DNA of 59,337 bases from positions 1-59,337 of the IMG/VR virus record IMGVR_UViG_3300033064_002408, one strand, 5' to 3'. The notes beneath the pieces were generated by a model, which saw only the letters and a list, made by a program, of their open reading frames with translations, had not been told where the DNA came from and did no database searches. This DNA is from a virus. Position numbers and translations under genes: made by a program. Positions 8,156 through 15,789 of the stretch are shown one piece after another; position 1 is the first letter of the stretch, and each line of letters opens with the position of its first letter.

Positions 8156-8477
8156 GCTGCCGAAGTGGGGGACGTGTGGGGATTGCCGGTGGTACTCGAA
8201 GAACTGCCTCGGGCTCCCTTCGTGCTCCAGGTTTCCGGGCGTTCCATCGGATGAGGCCGAGGGCCGGGCGCTGCATCACAACGCCACATGCGGCGAGTGG
8301 GAGCCGCCCGAGGGCAAGGTGTGCGGGAACTGTGGCCTTTGGGGGGAGATCAGCGGGTTGATGGATCCGGGTGACAGATCCAGGAATGGGTGCACTCTCA
8401 ATGGGTACGCAACAACCGCTTCACTTCAGACGTGCCCCAACTGGCGCTGGAGAGGCCCCGACGATGCCACCGCGTGA
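8142..8477 (+). CDS. Cys-rich protein, 111 aa
   Basis: Starts at an ATG with aaggagg upstream. Two similar Cys modules (GTCGDCRWYSKNC...C and KVCGNCGLWGEI...C) suggest an internally duplicated metal-binding protein, each repeat with C-x2-C, a Trp/Tyr, then two more Cys. Such tandem modules recur in phage small-gene clusters; role unknown. Confidence 0.65.
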   Translation: MSALELPKWGTCGDCRWYSKNCLGLPSCSRFPGVPSDEAEGRALHHNATCGEWEPPEGKVCGNCGLWGEISGLMDPGDRSRNGCTLNGYATTASLQTCPNWRWRGPDDATA

Positions 8478-8631
8478 GCGATTCACCGAGCGCCTGAACG
8501 TCAAGCTGAGCCCAGCCCAGAAGGCGTACCTGCGGCGTCAGGCCCGCAAGAAGCGGTCGGTCGGCGCGGTGATTCGGGACATGATTAACGAGGCCCGCGG
8601 GGTGCCTGCGGTGAGTGGGGGTGCGGGGTGA
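8464..8631 (+). CDS. Ribbon-helix-helix (CopG-like) protein, 55 aa
   Basis: The short sequence RLNVKLSPAQKAYLRRQARKK plus SVGAVIRDMINEA matches the RHH fold: a beta strand, then two helices. RHH dimers bind operator DNA. Likely a phage transcriptional regulator. Overlaps both neighbours. Confidence 0.7.
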   Translation: MPPRERFTERLNVKLSPAQKAYLRRQARKKRSVGAVIRDMINEARGVPAVSGGAG

Positions 8632-8882
8632 GCAAGGTCTACGAGTTCAGCAACGAGACAGTGAAGTTCGATGACGTGACGCCAGTGGGCTACATGATGG
8701 CGTCCAGCGTCAGCCGAATCGAACCGGGCCATCCGGTGATGGTCGTGATCGACGACTGCGATCGCGCGTGGGCGCTTGGTGTCGATGAGGTGGAGACCGT
8801 GATGGAGTTCCCCGCTGGTGCGGAGTCTCTACAGGAATACGGCTTCTGCCTTGGTCGCCTGGATCGGAAGGACGATGTCTGA
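8628..8882 (+). CDS. Hypothetical protein, 84 aa
   Basis: GTG start overlapping the RHH stop. Small, acidic, beta-rich protein (HPVMVVIDDCDRAWALGVDEV in the middle). No motif recognised. Overlaps the next start. Confidence 0.6.
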   Translation: MSKVYEFSNETVKFDDVTPVGYMMASSVSRIEPGHPVMVVIDDCDRAWALGVDEVETVMEFPAGAESLQEYGFCLGRLDRKDDV

Positions 8883-9369
8883 GATCGCATGGGTTGGTCC
8901 GATGCACGCCCTCCCTGAACTACCGCCTGAGCCGATCATGGCGTACCACCAACGGATGCTTGACGAGAATAGCGGACGCAGAATCGCGGTGATCAGTGAC
9001 CACGTCTGCCTCCTCGACGACGGCACCGTGTGCGAGTTCCGGGGGGTGGCGCATCTGCCATCCCCTGTCTCGTGCGTCATCGGGTTCGCCCATGCTCGGC
9101 CCCACCATCGCCACAGCCGACCAGCTAGGCGGCGAGGCGTGGCTGGAGTGGCTGCGTGGGGAGGGGTTGCTGTGACCGCGCCCGTCATCGTCGTCATCGC
9201 ATCCGTTGCTGCCTCGCTTGTGGGGTACGTGATGGGCCGTATTCGGGGTCACGCGGTTGGCTACCAACGCGGGCGCCGCGAGGTGCTGGAGTCGATGGCA
9301 TGGAACACCGCACCAGATACGCTGGATGAGCGGCTGCGCGCCTTCGACGATGCGATGGAGAAACAGTGA
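8875..9369 (+). CDS. Hypothetical protein with C-terminal membrane segment (composite reading frame)
   Basis: Open for 164 aa from ATG 8875. Residues 1-75 look like ordinary protein and residues 100-164 contain a transmembrane helix (APVIVVIASVAASLVGYVMG). Residues about 78-99 (Arg/His/Gly-rich) look like a shadow of another frame. Over exactly that stretch a second frame carries a plausible 27-aa micro-gene ending GTGA. So this may really be two genes: one from 8875 whose natural end is unclear, and a membrane protein from GTG 9172. Confidence 0.5.
   Translation: MSEIAWVGPMHALPELPPEPIMAYHQRMLDENSGRRIAVISDHVCLLDDGTVCEFRGVAHLPSPVSCVIGFAHARPHHRHSRPARRRGVAGVAAWGGVAVTAPVIVVIASVAASLVGYVMGRIRGHAVGYQRGRREVLESMAWNTAPDTLDERLRAFDDAMEKQ
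9092..9175 (+). CDS. Possible micro-gene, 27 aa
   Basis: ATG 9092 to TGA 9173-9175 in a different frame from the surrounding ORF. The product (begins MLGPTIATADQLGG) has natural composition. Its stop overlaps a GTG start at 9172 (GTGA), the junction style used throughout this operon. Confidence 0.4.
   Translation: MLGPTIATADQLGGEAWLEWLRGEGLL
9172..9369 (+). CDS. Alternative start: small single-pass membrane protein, 65 aa
   Basis: In frame with the longer ORF from 8875 but starting at GTG 9172, coupled to the upstream micro-gene. The product has an N-terminal hydrophobic helix (residues 4-23) followed by a basic, then acidic cytoplasmic tail. I favour this as the real membrane protein. Confidence 0.45.
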   Translation: MTAPVIVVIASVAASLVGYVMGRIRGHAVGYQRGRREVLESMAWNTAPDTLDERLRAFDDAMEKQ

Positions 9370-9446
9370 TCAGCTTCACCCACGGCGCCGTCGTCAATCC
9401 GTGTTCGCCCGCAGATGGCGACGGTGCTGTGTGGAGGTTCAAGTGA
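9366..9446 (+). CDS. Micro-gene, 26 aa
   Basis: GTG 9366 overlaps the preceding TGA, and its own TGA overlaps GTG 9443 of the next gene. Two GTGA junctions in a row support translation. Product unrecognised (starts MISFTHGAVVNPCSP). Confidence 0.45.
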   Translation: MISFTHGAVVNPCSPADGDGAVWRFK

Positions 9447-9676
9447 TTCCAACACCAGAGAGCCAAGGCATGGCGTTCCTCGTGTGGTCCTGGTACGACG
9501 CCCCAGACGAACTCAAGGCGCTGTCTCGGCACGGCGGCGATGAGGACTGGATCGGGCTGTGCCCGCTTGGCGAGGAGATGCCGATGTGGATGGAGTGCCC
9601 GAACTTCGGCTGTTGCGATGTAAGCGAGCACAGGCTGGACGACGGCCGCGTCGTGGCGATTGGGGCCCACGCATGA
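9443..9676 (+). CDS. Hypothetical protein, 77 aa
   Basis: GTG start at the overlap with the previous micro-gene. Acidic, Trp-rich protein with three Cys near the C-terminus (CPNFGCCDVSEH). Unknown function. Next gene starts inside its stop. Confidence 0.6.
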   Translation: MIPTPESQGMAFLVWSWYDAPDELKALSRHGGDEDWIGLCPLGEEMPMWMECPNFGCCDVSEHRLDDGRVVAIGAHA

Positions 9677-9774
9677 TTCGACACCTACCTGAGAAGATGA
9701 CGCCGGCCCTCGGCGTCCAGTTCCGTGACCTGACAAACCCCGGCGCCAACGCGCCGACCAAGGAGCAACCATGA
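9673..9774 (+). CDS. Micro-gene, 33 aa
   Basis: ATG overlaps the preceding TGA (ATGA), and the stop overlaps the ATG at 9771. Basic start, Pro-rich end; unknown. Supported mainly by the two overlaps. Confidence 0.45.
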   Translation: MIRHLPEKMTPALGVQFRDLTNPGANAPTKEQP

Positions 9775-10175
9775 CCGTGGAGAAGGTAAGCCTGTACAAC
9801 CGCAACGGGCAGTTCGTGATGGGCGAAGGCGCCACCCGCGAGGAGGCCAAGGCCAGCGCCAAGGAGCAGTTCCACGCCCTACTCGGCAAGGAGGCTGAGG
9901 TGGTGCGCGAGACCTACGAGGTGGACGACAAGAGCCAGGCCCCTGGCCTCAGCTTCAAGGGCCGCCTGTCCCACGCTCTCCAGGCCCTGCGCGTCGAGCG
10001 CAAGATCACCCAGGCCCAGGCCGTCGAGAAGTTCCCCGCCTCGTTGAAGGTGGACCAGGGCGCGCTGTCGAGGATGGAGAACGGCAAGCAGGCGTTCTCG
10101 TCGTTCCTGGTGGACCACCTGCTGAAGGCCTACAGCGTCGAGCCCATCGAGCTGCTGGGGAGGATGAGCAAGTGA
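9771..10175 (+). CDS. XRE-family helix-turn-helix protein with extra N-terminal domain
   Basis: 134 aa. Residues about 62-130 form an XRE/Cro-type HTH: LRVERKITQAQAVEKF, then KVDQGALSRMENGKQAFSSFLVDHLLKAYSVEP, with the ALSRMENG recognition-helix signature. Residues 1-60 form a small alpha/beta domain of unknown role. Probable DNA-binding regulator, or a protein-protein adapter using an XRE fold. Distinct from the two short Cro-like proteins at 42223 and 48244. Confidence 0.8.
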   Translation: MTVEKVSLYNRNGQFVMGEGATREEAKASAKEQFHALLGKEAEVVRETYEVDDKSQAPGLSFKGRLSHALQALRVERKITQAQAVEKFPASLKVDQGALSRMENGKQAFSSFLVDHLLKAYSVEPIELLGRMSK

Positions 10176-10621
10176 CTGAACCCGATATGCCAGCCGATGC
10201 CGGGATGCTCAAGACCGCGGACGCCGTGAGCGAGGCCGTGGCGAACAAACGCGAAGGGCTGCTGCGCCGCATGCTCCAGAAGCTCAGCGGTAGTCGCTGC
10301 CGAACCTGCGACTGCTACATGCCCCAGGCCGAGGGCGACAACCCGCTGGTGGGCCTGTGCCGCCTGCATCCCCCTATCGCGGTGACGAACTCAACCCCCG
10401 TCTACGACAAGGAGCCCGACGAGGGGGGCGTGGTGAAGGGCATGCAGCAGGAGACCCGCTGGATGTTCCCCCAGACCGGCGCCATGGACCGCTGCTCGTG
10501 GTGGACGAGGTTCCGCCCGCTCTACGGGATCCTCGGCGAACGCGCCCCTCACGTGCCGTGGTGGGGCTACGCCATCGCGGGCGCCATGCTGGCGCTGGGA
10601 GGACTCCATGTCTTCGGATGA
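10172..10621 (+). CDS. Cys-containing protein with C-terminal membrane helix
   Basis: 149 aa, GTG start. Middle region holds CRTCDCYMP and CRLHPP Cys clusters plus WMFPQTGAMDRCSWW, a pattern seen in small phage metal-binding proteins. The C-terminus (about residues 128-147, VPWWGYAIAGAMLALGGLHV) is a transmembrane helix. So this is a soluble metal-binding domain anchored to the membrane; role unknown. Confidence 0.65.
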   Translation: MTEPDMPADAGMLKTADAVSEAVANKREGLLRRMLQKLSGSRCRTCDCYMPQAEGDNPLVGLCRLHPPIAVTNSTPVYDKEPDEGGVVKGMQQETRWMFPQTGAMDRCSWWTRFRPLYGILGERAPHVPWWGYAIAGAMLALGGLHVFG

Positions 10622-11201
10622 TACCCAGGGCGCCGAGGGCGGCCCGAAGCTCGTGGAGGAGACCCAGGAGCCCACAGCCACCCAAACAGAGGACCGGCCG
10701 GCTACCCCAGAGGAGCAGCTCGCGGTGCTCACGCAGTTGGTGACCGAGCAGAGCGGGAGGCTCGGCATGCTCGAGCGAACCGTGCTCATGATGCGCCGAG
10801 CTCTCCAGGACTGCGTGGCCGACATCGAGACCAACCGCCACAGGCTGGGCGTGCTCGTCGAGAACTGGGATGGCTCAGACCGCGACACCCTCAACATGAT
10901 CGCCCTCATCGACCAGGAGGTGGAGCGAGAGGCCCACCTGCGAGCGATGCCGATGTTCGCCTTCATCGAGAACCCGATGAACGGTCTGCTGGCTGTGAGT
11001 GCGGCCATCGAGGAGGGCGACGAGGACAAGCCCCACCGCATGCACTTCCTGTCCATGGACGGCCCCTACATGGTGCTGCGCGGCAAGTACGCCGAGGGGG
11101 CGGACCCGCAGGAGTGCATGGACAACGCCCGCAAGATGCTGGGTGAGGTGGGGGTGGCTATCGATGAGGCGATGAAGCAGGCGCAGGAGGATGGCGAGTG
11201 A
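10608..11201 (+). CDS. Hypothetical protein, 197 aa
   Basis: Pro/Glu/Thr-rich N-terminus (1-40), a coiled-coil-like segment (about 35-85), then a mixed domain. No recognised family. Overlaps the preceding gene by 14 nt and the following GTG by four bases. Confidence 0.65.
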   Translation: MSSDDTQGAEGGPKLVEETQEPTATQTEDRPATPEEQLAVLTQLVTEQSGRLGMLERTVLMMRRALQDCVADIETNRHRLGVLVENWDGSDRDTLNMIALIDQEVEREAHLRAMPMFAFIENPMNGLLAVSAAIEEGDEDKPHRMHFLSMDGPYMVLRGKYAEGADPQECMDNARKMLGEVGVAIDEAMKQAQEDGE

Positions 11202-11503
11202 GCGTTGATGGCCTGATATGCGACCCGTGCTTGCGAGAGGCCCCACCGCTGGCAGCCGCTGCGTGCGGGCAGTGCGAGCACAACCCCAGCAACCAAGGCG
11301 CAGCCGGCCTCAGGTACGCCCTGCAAGTGGAAATCGGCATGACGGCGCGACCGACGCTGAGCACTGTCCAGGAGTGCTTGCGTCGAATCAACAGCACGGC
11401 GCCAGCCCAGTCTCGATACAGGGGCCAACTTGTGCGTGATGCGCTGGACAATATCTCCAAGATAGCAGCGCTGGCCGAGGCAGTGAGGATGGAGGACGAG
11501 TGA
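11198..11503 (+). CDS. Hypothetical protein, 101 aa
   Basis: GTG start. N-terminal Cys pairs (CDPC, CGQCEH) suggest a small zinc site; the rest is helical and positively charged. Function unknown. Confidence 0.6.
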   Translation: MSVDGLICDPCLREAPPLAAAACGQCEHNPSNQGAAGLRYALQVEIGMTARPTLSTVQECLRRINSTAPAQSRYRGQLVRDALDNISKIAALAEAVRMEDE

Positions 11504-11922
11504 TGTACGACGAACCGAAGAACGAAGAGTGGATCACCCGCAAGGCGGCGACGGACAAGATCCGGGAGGGCGGCGAGAGGGTATACGAGGAGACGCTCCA
11601 GAGGGCCGACAGGGTCGGCTTCGTTGCCAGGATTCGAGAGTACCCAGAGGCCGTCGCCAGGCGCGAGCAGTACGCCCACGTCTACAACCGCACCATCGCC
11701 AACCTCAACGGGTTCCTCGCGCGCTTCCCCGAAGTCGTGGCCGAGGGCATCGTCGCCGAGATGAGGCTGTCCATGTTCAGCCGGGCCGTGGGCAACATCC
11801 GCGCCGCGTGCGAGGTGCTGGGCTCCAAGCCCGGCGAGGACTTCTACCAGATGGCGTGCAGGGTCCAGCAGGAGCGGCTGGGACTGTACGCCGAGATACG
11901 ACGGATGAAGGAGGAAGCGTGA
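11503..11922 (+). CDS. Hypothetical helical protein, 139 aa
   Basis: ATG 11503 overlaps the preceding stop (GTG 11500 is an in-frame alternative). Almost entirely alpha-helical and charged; no membrane segment or catalytic motif. Overlaps the next gene by one base of TGATG. Confidence 0.65.
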   Translation: MYDEPKNEEWITRKAATDKIREGGERVYEETLQRADRVGFVARIREYPEAVARREQYAHVYNRTIANLNGFLARFPEVVAEGIVAEMRLSMFSRAVGNIRAACEVLGSKPGEDFYQMACRVQQERLGLYAEIRRMKEEA

Positions 11923-12185
11923 TGGGACTTTGGGAATGGATCGTCGTGGTGCTGGTGGCCGCGGTCGCGTGCTTCGTGGTGTTCATCGTGGCACCGCTTG
12001 GCCTCTACTGGATCGTCATGCGGGCCGTCTTCGGCAAGGACCCGCTTCGGATGTTCCGTGAGCGTAACGACGACAGAGACAAGCGGGCGAGAGAGATGAT
12101 GGAGCGGGCACGGAAGCGACACCATGACGAGGCGAAGGCGGACTGGAATCCGAGAGGGGGAAATATGGAAGGGGGCGATCTATGA
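11922..12185 (+). CDS. Small single-pass membrane protein, 87 aa
   Basis: Residues about 5-33 are strongly hydrophobic (WIVVVLVAAVACFVVFIV then APLGLYWIVM), followed by a basic/charged helix to the end. Likely inner-membrane protein with a cytoplasmic tail. Could be a lysis or superinfection factor, but it is far from the endolysin. Confidence 0.65.
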   Translation: MGLWEWIVVVLVAAVACFVVFIVAPLGLYWIVMRAVFGKDPLRMFRERNDDRDKRAREMMERARKRHHDEAKADWNPRGGNMEGGDL

Positions 12186-12244
12186 CCGACCAAGTAGCCC
12201 AGCGCATCGCCGAGCAGATGGCCCAGCAGAGCCAGGAGAACGCG
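12182..12244. repeat. 63-bp direct repeat, copy 1
   Basis: Identical to 12789-12851. Begins exactly at the ATG of both genes and encodes the same 21 residues; flanks differ. Confidence 0.95.
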
Positions 12245-12589
12245 GTATTGGTCCAAGCGCTCAAGGCTGCGAGGCTGCGGGAGCGCTGCGGGATGCTTGC
12301 GTCTGACCACCTGAGGTACGACGCGGGCGACTTCGTTCCGTCGCTGCCGGAGTTCGAGAAAGCCAAGGAGTACATCTGTAGGAAGTACAGCGCCGATGAG
12401 GCAGCACAAAGGCGCACCGTTGACATGCGAGTCACTGACCATCTCATCGCCCCGGACATCTACATCGGTGGGCTCTGGCCGGAAGGGGAGAGCATTCCGA
12501 TTGCTCAAGGGGACTTGCTCGAGGTGGATGCGTTCAGCCGAGAGGGTGATTCGTTTGAGATAACCCTTCGGGTTGTGGGGGAAGCGTGA
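12182..12589 (+). CDS. Hypothetical protein sharing a duplicated N-terminus, 135 aa
   Basis: Its first 21 residues (MTDQVAQRIAEQMAQQSQENA is the shared stretch) are identical to those of the gene at 12789, because 63 bp are repeated exactly. After that the two proteins differ completely. The shared segment is an amphipathic helix, which could be an oligomerisation or targeting tag. The remainder is a mixed alpha/beta domain ending in FEITLRVVGEA. Function unknown. Confidence 0.65.
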   Translation: MTDQVAQRIAEQMAQQSQENAVLVQALKAARLRERCGMLASDHLRYDAGDFVPSLPEFEKAKEYICRKYSADEAAQRRTVDMRVTDHLIAPDIYIGGLWPEGESIPIAQGDLLEVDAFSREGDSFEITLRVVGEA

Positions 12590-12792
12590 TCCCGAACGAC
12601 GGTGACGTTCTTGAGCTACTACGCGATCTCGAATGGTCGTATCGGCACGACCAGGAGGGTCCTTGGGTCGAGGGAGGCCCAACCTATGACACGTTTTGTC
12701 TCTGCCCCATCTGCCACGGAGAGAAGCCAACCCATGCGGACGGATGCAGGCTTGAGAAGAAAATCCAGCAGATCGACAGGTGTATGAAATGA
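12586..12792 (+). CDS. Hypothetical protein, 68 aa
   Basis: GTG start overlapping the preceding stop. Contains CLCPICHGEKPTHADGC, a compact Cys/His cluster typical of a zinc site. It lies between the two copies of the 63-bp repeat. Function unknown. Confidence 0.6.
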   Translation: MIPNDGDVLELLRDLEWSYRHDQEGPWVEGGPTYDTFCLCPICHGEKPTHADGCRLEKKIQQIDRCMK

Positions 12793-12851
12793 CCGACCAA
12801 GTAGCCCAGCGCATCGCCGAGCAGATGGCCCAGCAGAGCCAGGAGAACGCG
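12789..12851. repeat. 63-bp direct repeat, copy 2
   Basis: Identical to 12182-12244, 607 bp downstream of it, starting at the ATG of a different gene. Confidence 0.95.
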
Positions 12852-13337
12852 TTCCGCAACATGCTGGACAGGTTCCTACCGCAGCACCCGATGGTGCAGG
12901 AGTTGCGCATTCGGGTCTACGCAGCCGAGCAGGATGTTGAGTTCCAGGTGGCGCTACTCCAGCACATGATCCCCCGGCTGCCCGACGACCTGGCGAAGGA
13001 GATGGCGGGCAAGGTGTTGGATCTCGGCGAGGAGTTCACCGAGCGCATGCGCGTCGAGGCCCTGCCCCGCCACCCGCTTCTGATGCACGGCGGCAACCCA
13101 GCCCTCACGCCATTCGGTGAGCCGCTGGTGGGCGCTGTCGCGGAAGAGGGCGACATCGGGTGCAAGGCCACGATCATCACGGCCGGCGAGCTCGGCTTCA
13201 GCGCCCTGGACGGGCTCACGTTCACGGGCAAGGACAAGGCCGACGTGATCAAGCAGTGCTCGGACGCCCTCGATGGGCTGCTGGAGTCGGTGAACGCGGG
13301 CAACGAGAAGGAAGAAAAGGGAGTGATCATCCAGTGA
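12789..13337 (+). CDS. Hypothetical protein sharing a duplicated N-terminus, 182 aa
   Basis: Begins with the same 21 residues as the gene at 12182 and then diverges (FRNMLDRFLPQHPMVQ onwards). Helical N-terminal half, mixed C-terminal half. ATG 12789 is chosen because the duplicated block starts there. The exact DNA identity means the duplication is recent or under conversion. Function unknown. Confidence 0.7.
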   Translation: MTDQVAQRIAEQMAQQSQENAFRNMLDRFLPQHPMVQELRIRVYAAEQDVEFQVALLQHMIPRLPDDLAKEMAGKVLDLGEEFTERMRVEALPRHPLLMHGGNPALTPFGEPLVGAVAEEGDIGCKATIITAGELGFSALDGLTFTGKDKADVIKQCSDALDGLLESVNAGNEKEEKGVIIQ

Positions 13338-13645
13338 CCACCAAGCTACAGACCGCACCCGAGATCATCGCGTACCTGGACAAGCACCCCGACATCGCGT
13401 GGGACGTGCAGGCCCACAACTTCAAGATCACGAGGCCACACAAGCGGAAGCTCGCAACCATCTACGACACTCGGCACGGGCTCCCTGTCGCCTCTGCGGC
13501 AATGAGAGAAGGCAGGTGGGGCGTTCAGACTGCGCACGCGATTGGCACGCAGTCTTGGCATGAAACTCGTGAGGAAGCCGAGGACGTGGCGGAGGCGTAC
13601 CTGATCGGCAAGGGGTACAAGATCGCCCCTGAGGGGAAGGTATGA
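13334..13645 (+). CDS. Hypothetical protein, 103 aa
   Basis: GTG start overlapping the preceding TGA. Small alpha/beta protein with basic middle region (THRPHKRKL-like) and acidic helix near the end. No family recognised. Confidence 0.6.
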   Translation: MTTKLQTAPEIIAYLDKHPDIAWDVQAHNFKITRPHKRKLATIYDTRHGLPVASAAMREGRWGVQTAHAIGTQSWHETREEAEDVAEAYLIGKGYKIAPEGKV

Positions 13646-13839
13646 GCGCCGCGGAGTGGAAACCGGGGCCACCGACTGAGCCTGGGCTGTGGTGGGTTGA
13701 GACCTTTGTTTGTGACGTGTGGCTGCTTCGATGGACTGCTGCCGGTGTGAAGCATTGGGTATGGCCGGAGATCCAGGCGGCCGGAGAATCACAGATCCAG
13801 GGGTGCGGATTACATGCCCCTGTGGAGCCCCCATCATGA
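13642..13839 (+). CDS. Trp-rich small protein, 65 aa
   Basis: Rich in Trp (EWKPGPP, GLWWVE, KHWVWPEIQ), resembling the small phage proteins of the type 'P-x-G-x-W-W-x-G...W-PEIQ'. Function unknown. Coupled to the following large gene by ATGA overlap. Confidence 0.6.
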   Translation: MSAAEWKPGPPTEPGLWWVETFVCDVWLLRWTAAGVKHWVWPEIQAAGESQIQGCGLHAPVEPPS

Positions 13840-15347
13840 CCACCGCACCCGACCGCGAACGCATGAACTCCATGGCGATCACCATCGCCAGCTTCGGCCC
13901 GCTGTGGGCTTCACAGGGCGCCATCAACCTCGCCGAGATCGCCAAGTGGCCCACGGTCGCCAAGCTCAAGGACGTGTTCAAGGACAAGCCCGCGGTCATC
14001 ATCGCCCCGGGCCCGTCGCTGTCCAAGAACCTCGAGTTGCTGCGTGACCTCAAGGGCCGAGCGGTGCTCATCGCCTTCAGCCGGTGCCTGGAGATCCTCA
14101 GGCCCGCGGGCATCGTGCCCGACCTGGTGGTGGTGCTCGACCCGCTGGATCTGCTGTTCCACTTCGAGGGCTACCCCGTCGAGGAGCTGGAGGGCATCGT
14201 CATCGGCATGACGTGCAACCGCAACCTGTTCCGGCTGCCGGTCAAGCGCGTGTTCACCTTCAGCGGCAACGCCACCGTGGAGTCCTGGCTGTACGAGGCC
14301 CTGGACGGCTTCGACACCTTCCTCGATACGAGCTGCTCCGTGGCCACCACGACCACGAGCCTGGCCGTCAAGATGGGCTGCGACCCCATCATCTACGTGG
14401 GCCAGGACTTGAGCTTCTCGGGCAACCGCTACTACGACAAGGGCAGCAGGGACGGCGGAGCAAGGCTGGAGGCGTTCCCCCAGCCCGATGCCCACCAGTT
14501 GGCCCTGGAGGCAGCAGCAGCAGCCACCCTGGAGTTGCTCGAGTCTGCGGGCTCACCTCACGCCGCGATGGGTCGCCAGAAGATGACGGCCGAGCGCGAC
14601 CTGCGAGAGCAGGGCGTCCAGGTGACCGGCTTCTCCGAGGACAGCAAGAAGGTCGAGGCCAGTGGGCGCGCGGTGCTCTCGCGCATCGGTCGCGTGGTCA
14701 AGGTGCCCGGCTACTACGGTGGCAAGGTGAAGTGTACGCCCTCATTCTCGTGGGTCGGTGAGTGGCTGGAGAAGCGCATCGCCGATCACAAGAAGGGGCG
14801 GTTCATCAACGCCACCGAGGGAGGCCGCAAGATCGAGGGCTGCATCCACGCCCCCCTGGCCACGGTCATCGACGGCGGCGAGGTGAGGCTGGGGACGAAG
14901 CTGCTGGCCGAGCTCGAACCCCTGGCCAACGAGCGCCTCGATGTACCTGGCACGCTCCAGGGCATCGTGGACAGCATCGACGTGAAGGCACAGCGCAAGG
15001 CCCTGATGAAGATGGCCAAGCGCAACAAGCGCTCTCTGGTGCGCGCCCACGCCTACGCGTCGAAGCTGCTGCCACTCACCTACGAGACGCTGGAGGATGC
15101 CTTCGGGCGCAGGGCTCGGCGCCTCCACGCCAAGATGCAGCGGGAGCTGGAGGGGGCTTCGATGTTCGCTAGCGTGGCCCAGCAAGCCGAGTACGACGCC
15201 ATCTTCCAAGCGGCCAAGAAGGCGGCGACCGTGAACGACGTGAGCGACTGCGTGGAGGGCCTATGCCAGGCCACGCAGCGGGCAGCGGAGATCGGCGTGC
15301 TATCGTTGGACAGGGGGATATGGGAGATGGAGCATGGCAGCCCGTGA
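13836..15347 (+). CDS. MptE-like / DUF115 (Maf-type) protein
   Basis: 503 aa. Residues about 50-230 match the 6-hydroxymethylpterin-diphosphokinase MptE-like domain (DUF115, PF01973), the domain of flagellin nonulosonic-acid transferases (Maf). Visible motifs: PAVIIAPGPSLSKN at about 52-65, a conserved VVVLDP near 100, TSCSVATTTTSLAVKMGC near 170, and IIYVGQDLSF near 188. The C-terminal 250 residues are helical and unrecognised. In bacteria Maf proteins glycosylate flagellin; here the gene sits next to the terminase, so it may modify a virion protein or a host surface structure. Enzyme activity is inferred, not shown. Confidence 0.75.
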   Translation: MTTAPDRERMNSMAITIASFGPLWASQGAINLAEIAKWPTVAKLKDVFKDKPAVIIAPGPSLSKNLELLRDLKGRAVLIAFSRCLEILRPAGIVPDLVVVLDPLDLLFHFEGYPVEELEGIVIGMTCNRNLFRLPVKRVFTFSGNATVESWLYEALDGFDTFLDTSCSVATTTTSLAVKMGCDPIIYVGQDLSFSGNRYYDKGSRDGGARLEAFPQPDAHQLALEAAAAATLELLESAGSPHAAMGRQKMTAERDLREQGVQVTGFSEDSKKVEASGRAVLSRIGRVVKVPGYYGGKVKCTPSFSWVGEWLEKRIADHKKGRFINATEGGRKIEGCIHAPLATVIDGGEVRLGTKLLAELEPLANERLDVPGTLQGIVDSIDVKAQRKALMKMAKRNKRSLVRAHAYASKLLPLTYETLEDAFGRRARRLHAKMQRELEGASMFASVAQQAEYDAIFQAAKKAATVNDVSDCVEGLCQATQRAAEIGVLSLDRGIWEMEHGSP

Positions 15348-15789
15348 CGATCCCAACGAGGTCTTCGGTGGTCTGAGCGCCGACCAGTTCGAGGCGGCAT
15401 CCATGATCGCCCACGGCTCCACCTTCAAGTCCGTCCGCGAGCGCTTCGGCATCGGCGACACCCGGCTGCGGCAGTGGCGCGCGCTCCCCCAGTTCCAAGC
15501 CCTGATGACCGATGCCCAGGGCGAGATGAAGGAGATGCTCGCAGGGCGCCTCTACGTGTACGCCGTGGAGTGCCTCAACATCGCCGTGGGGATCGCCAGG
15601 GACGAGACCGTCCAGCCCCACACTCGCGCAGCCACATCCGTAGCCCTGGCCAAGATTGGTATCCAGCAGCTCCCCGCTGAGCAGGCCACCCGCATCCACA
15701 TCACCTTCGGCGAGGACGACCCGCCTCCTCCGCCGCGTGAACTACCGCCGCCCCCCATCATCGACGCCCGCACGGACGACGACGAGTGA
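15334..15789 (+). CDS. terS: Terminase small subunit
   Basis: 151 aa. Directly upstream of and overlapping the large terminase. N-terminal HTH-like region (about 15-50: SADQFEAASMIAHG then FKSVRERFGIGDTRLRQWRAL) would recognise the packaging site, followed by a helical oligomerisation region and an acidic Pro-rich tail (DDPPPPPRELPPPP). Typical length for the family. Assignment rests on fold pattern and position. Confidence 0.8.
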   Translation: MAARDDPNEVFGGLSADQFEAASMIAHGSTFKSVRERFGIGDTRLRQWRALPQFQALMTDAQGEMKEMLAGRLYVYAVECLNIAVGIARDETVQPHTRAATSVALAKIGIQQLPAEQATRIHITFGEDDPPPPPRELPPPPIIDARTDDDE

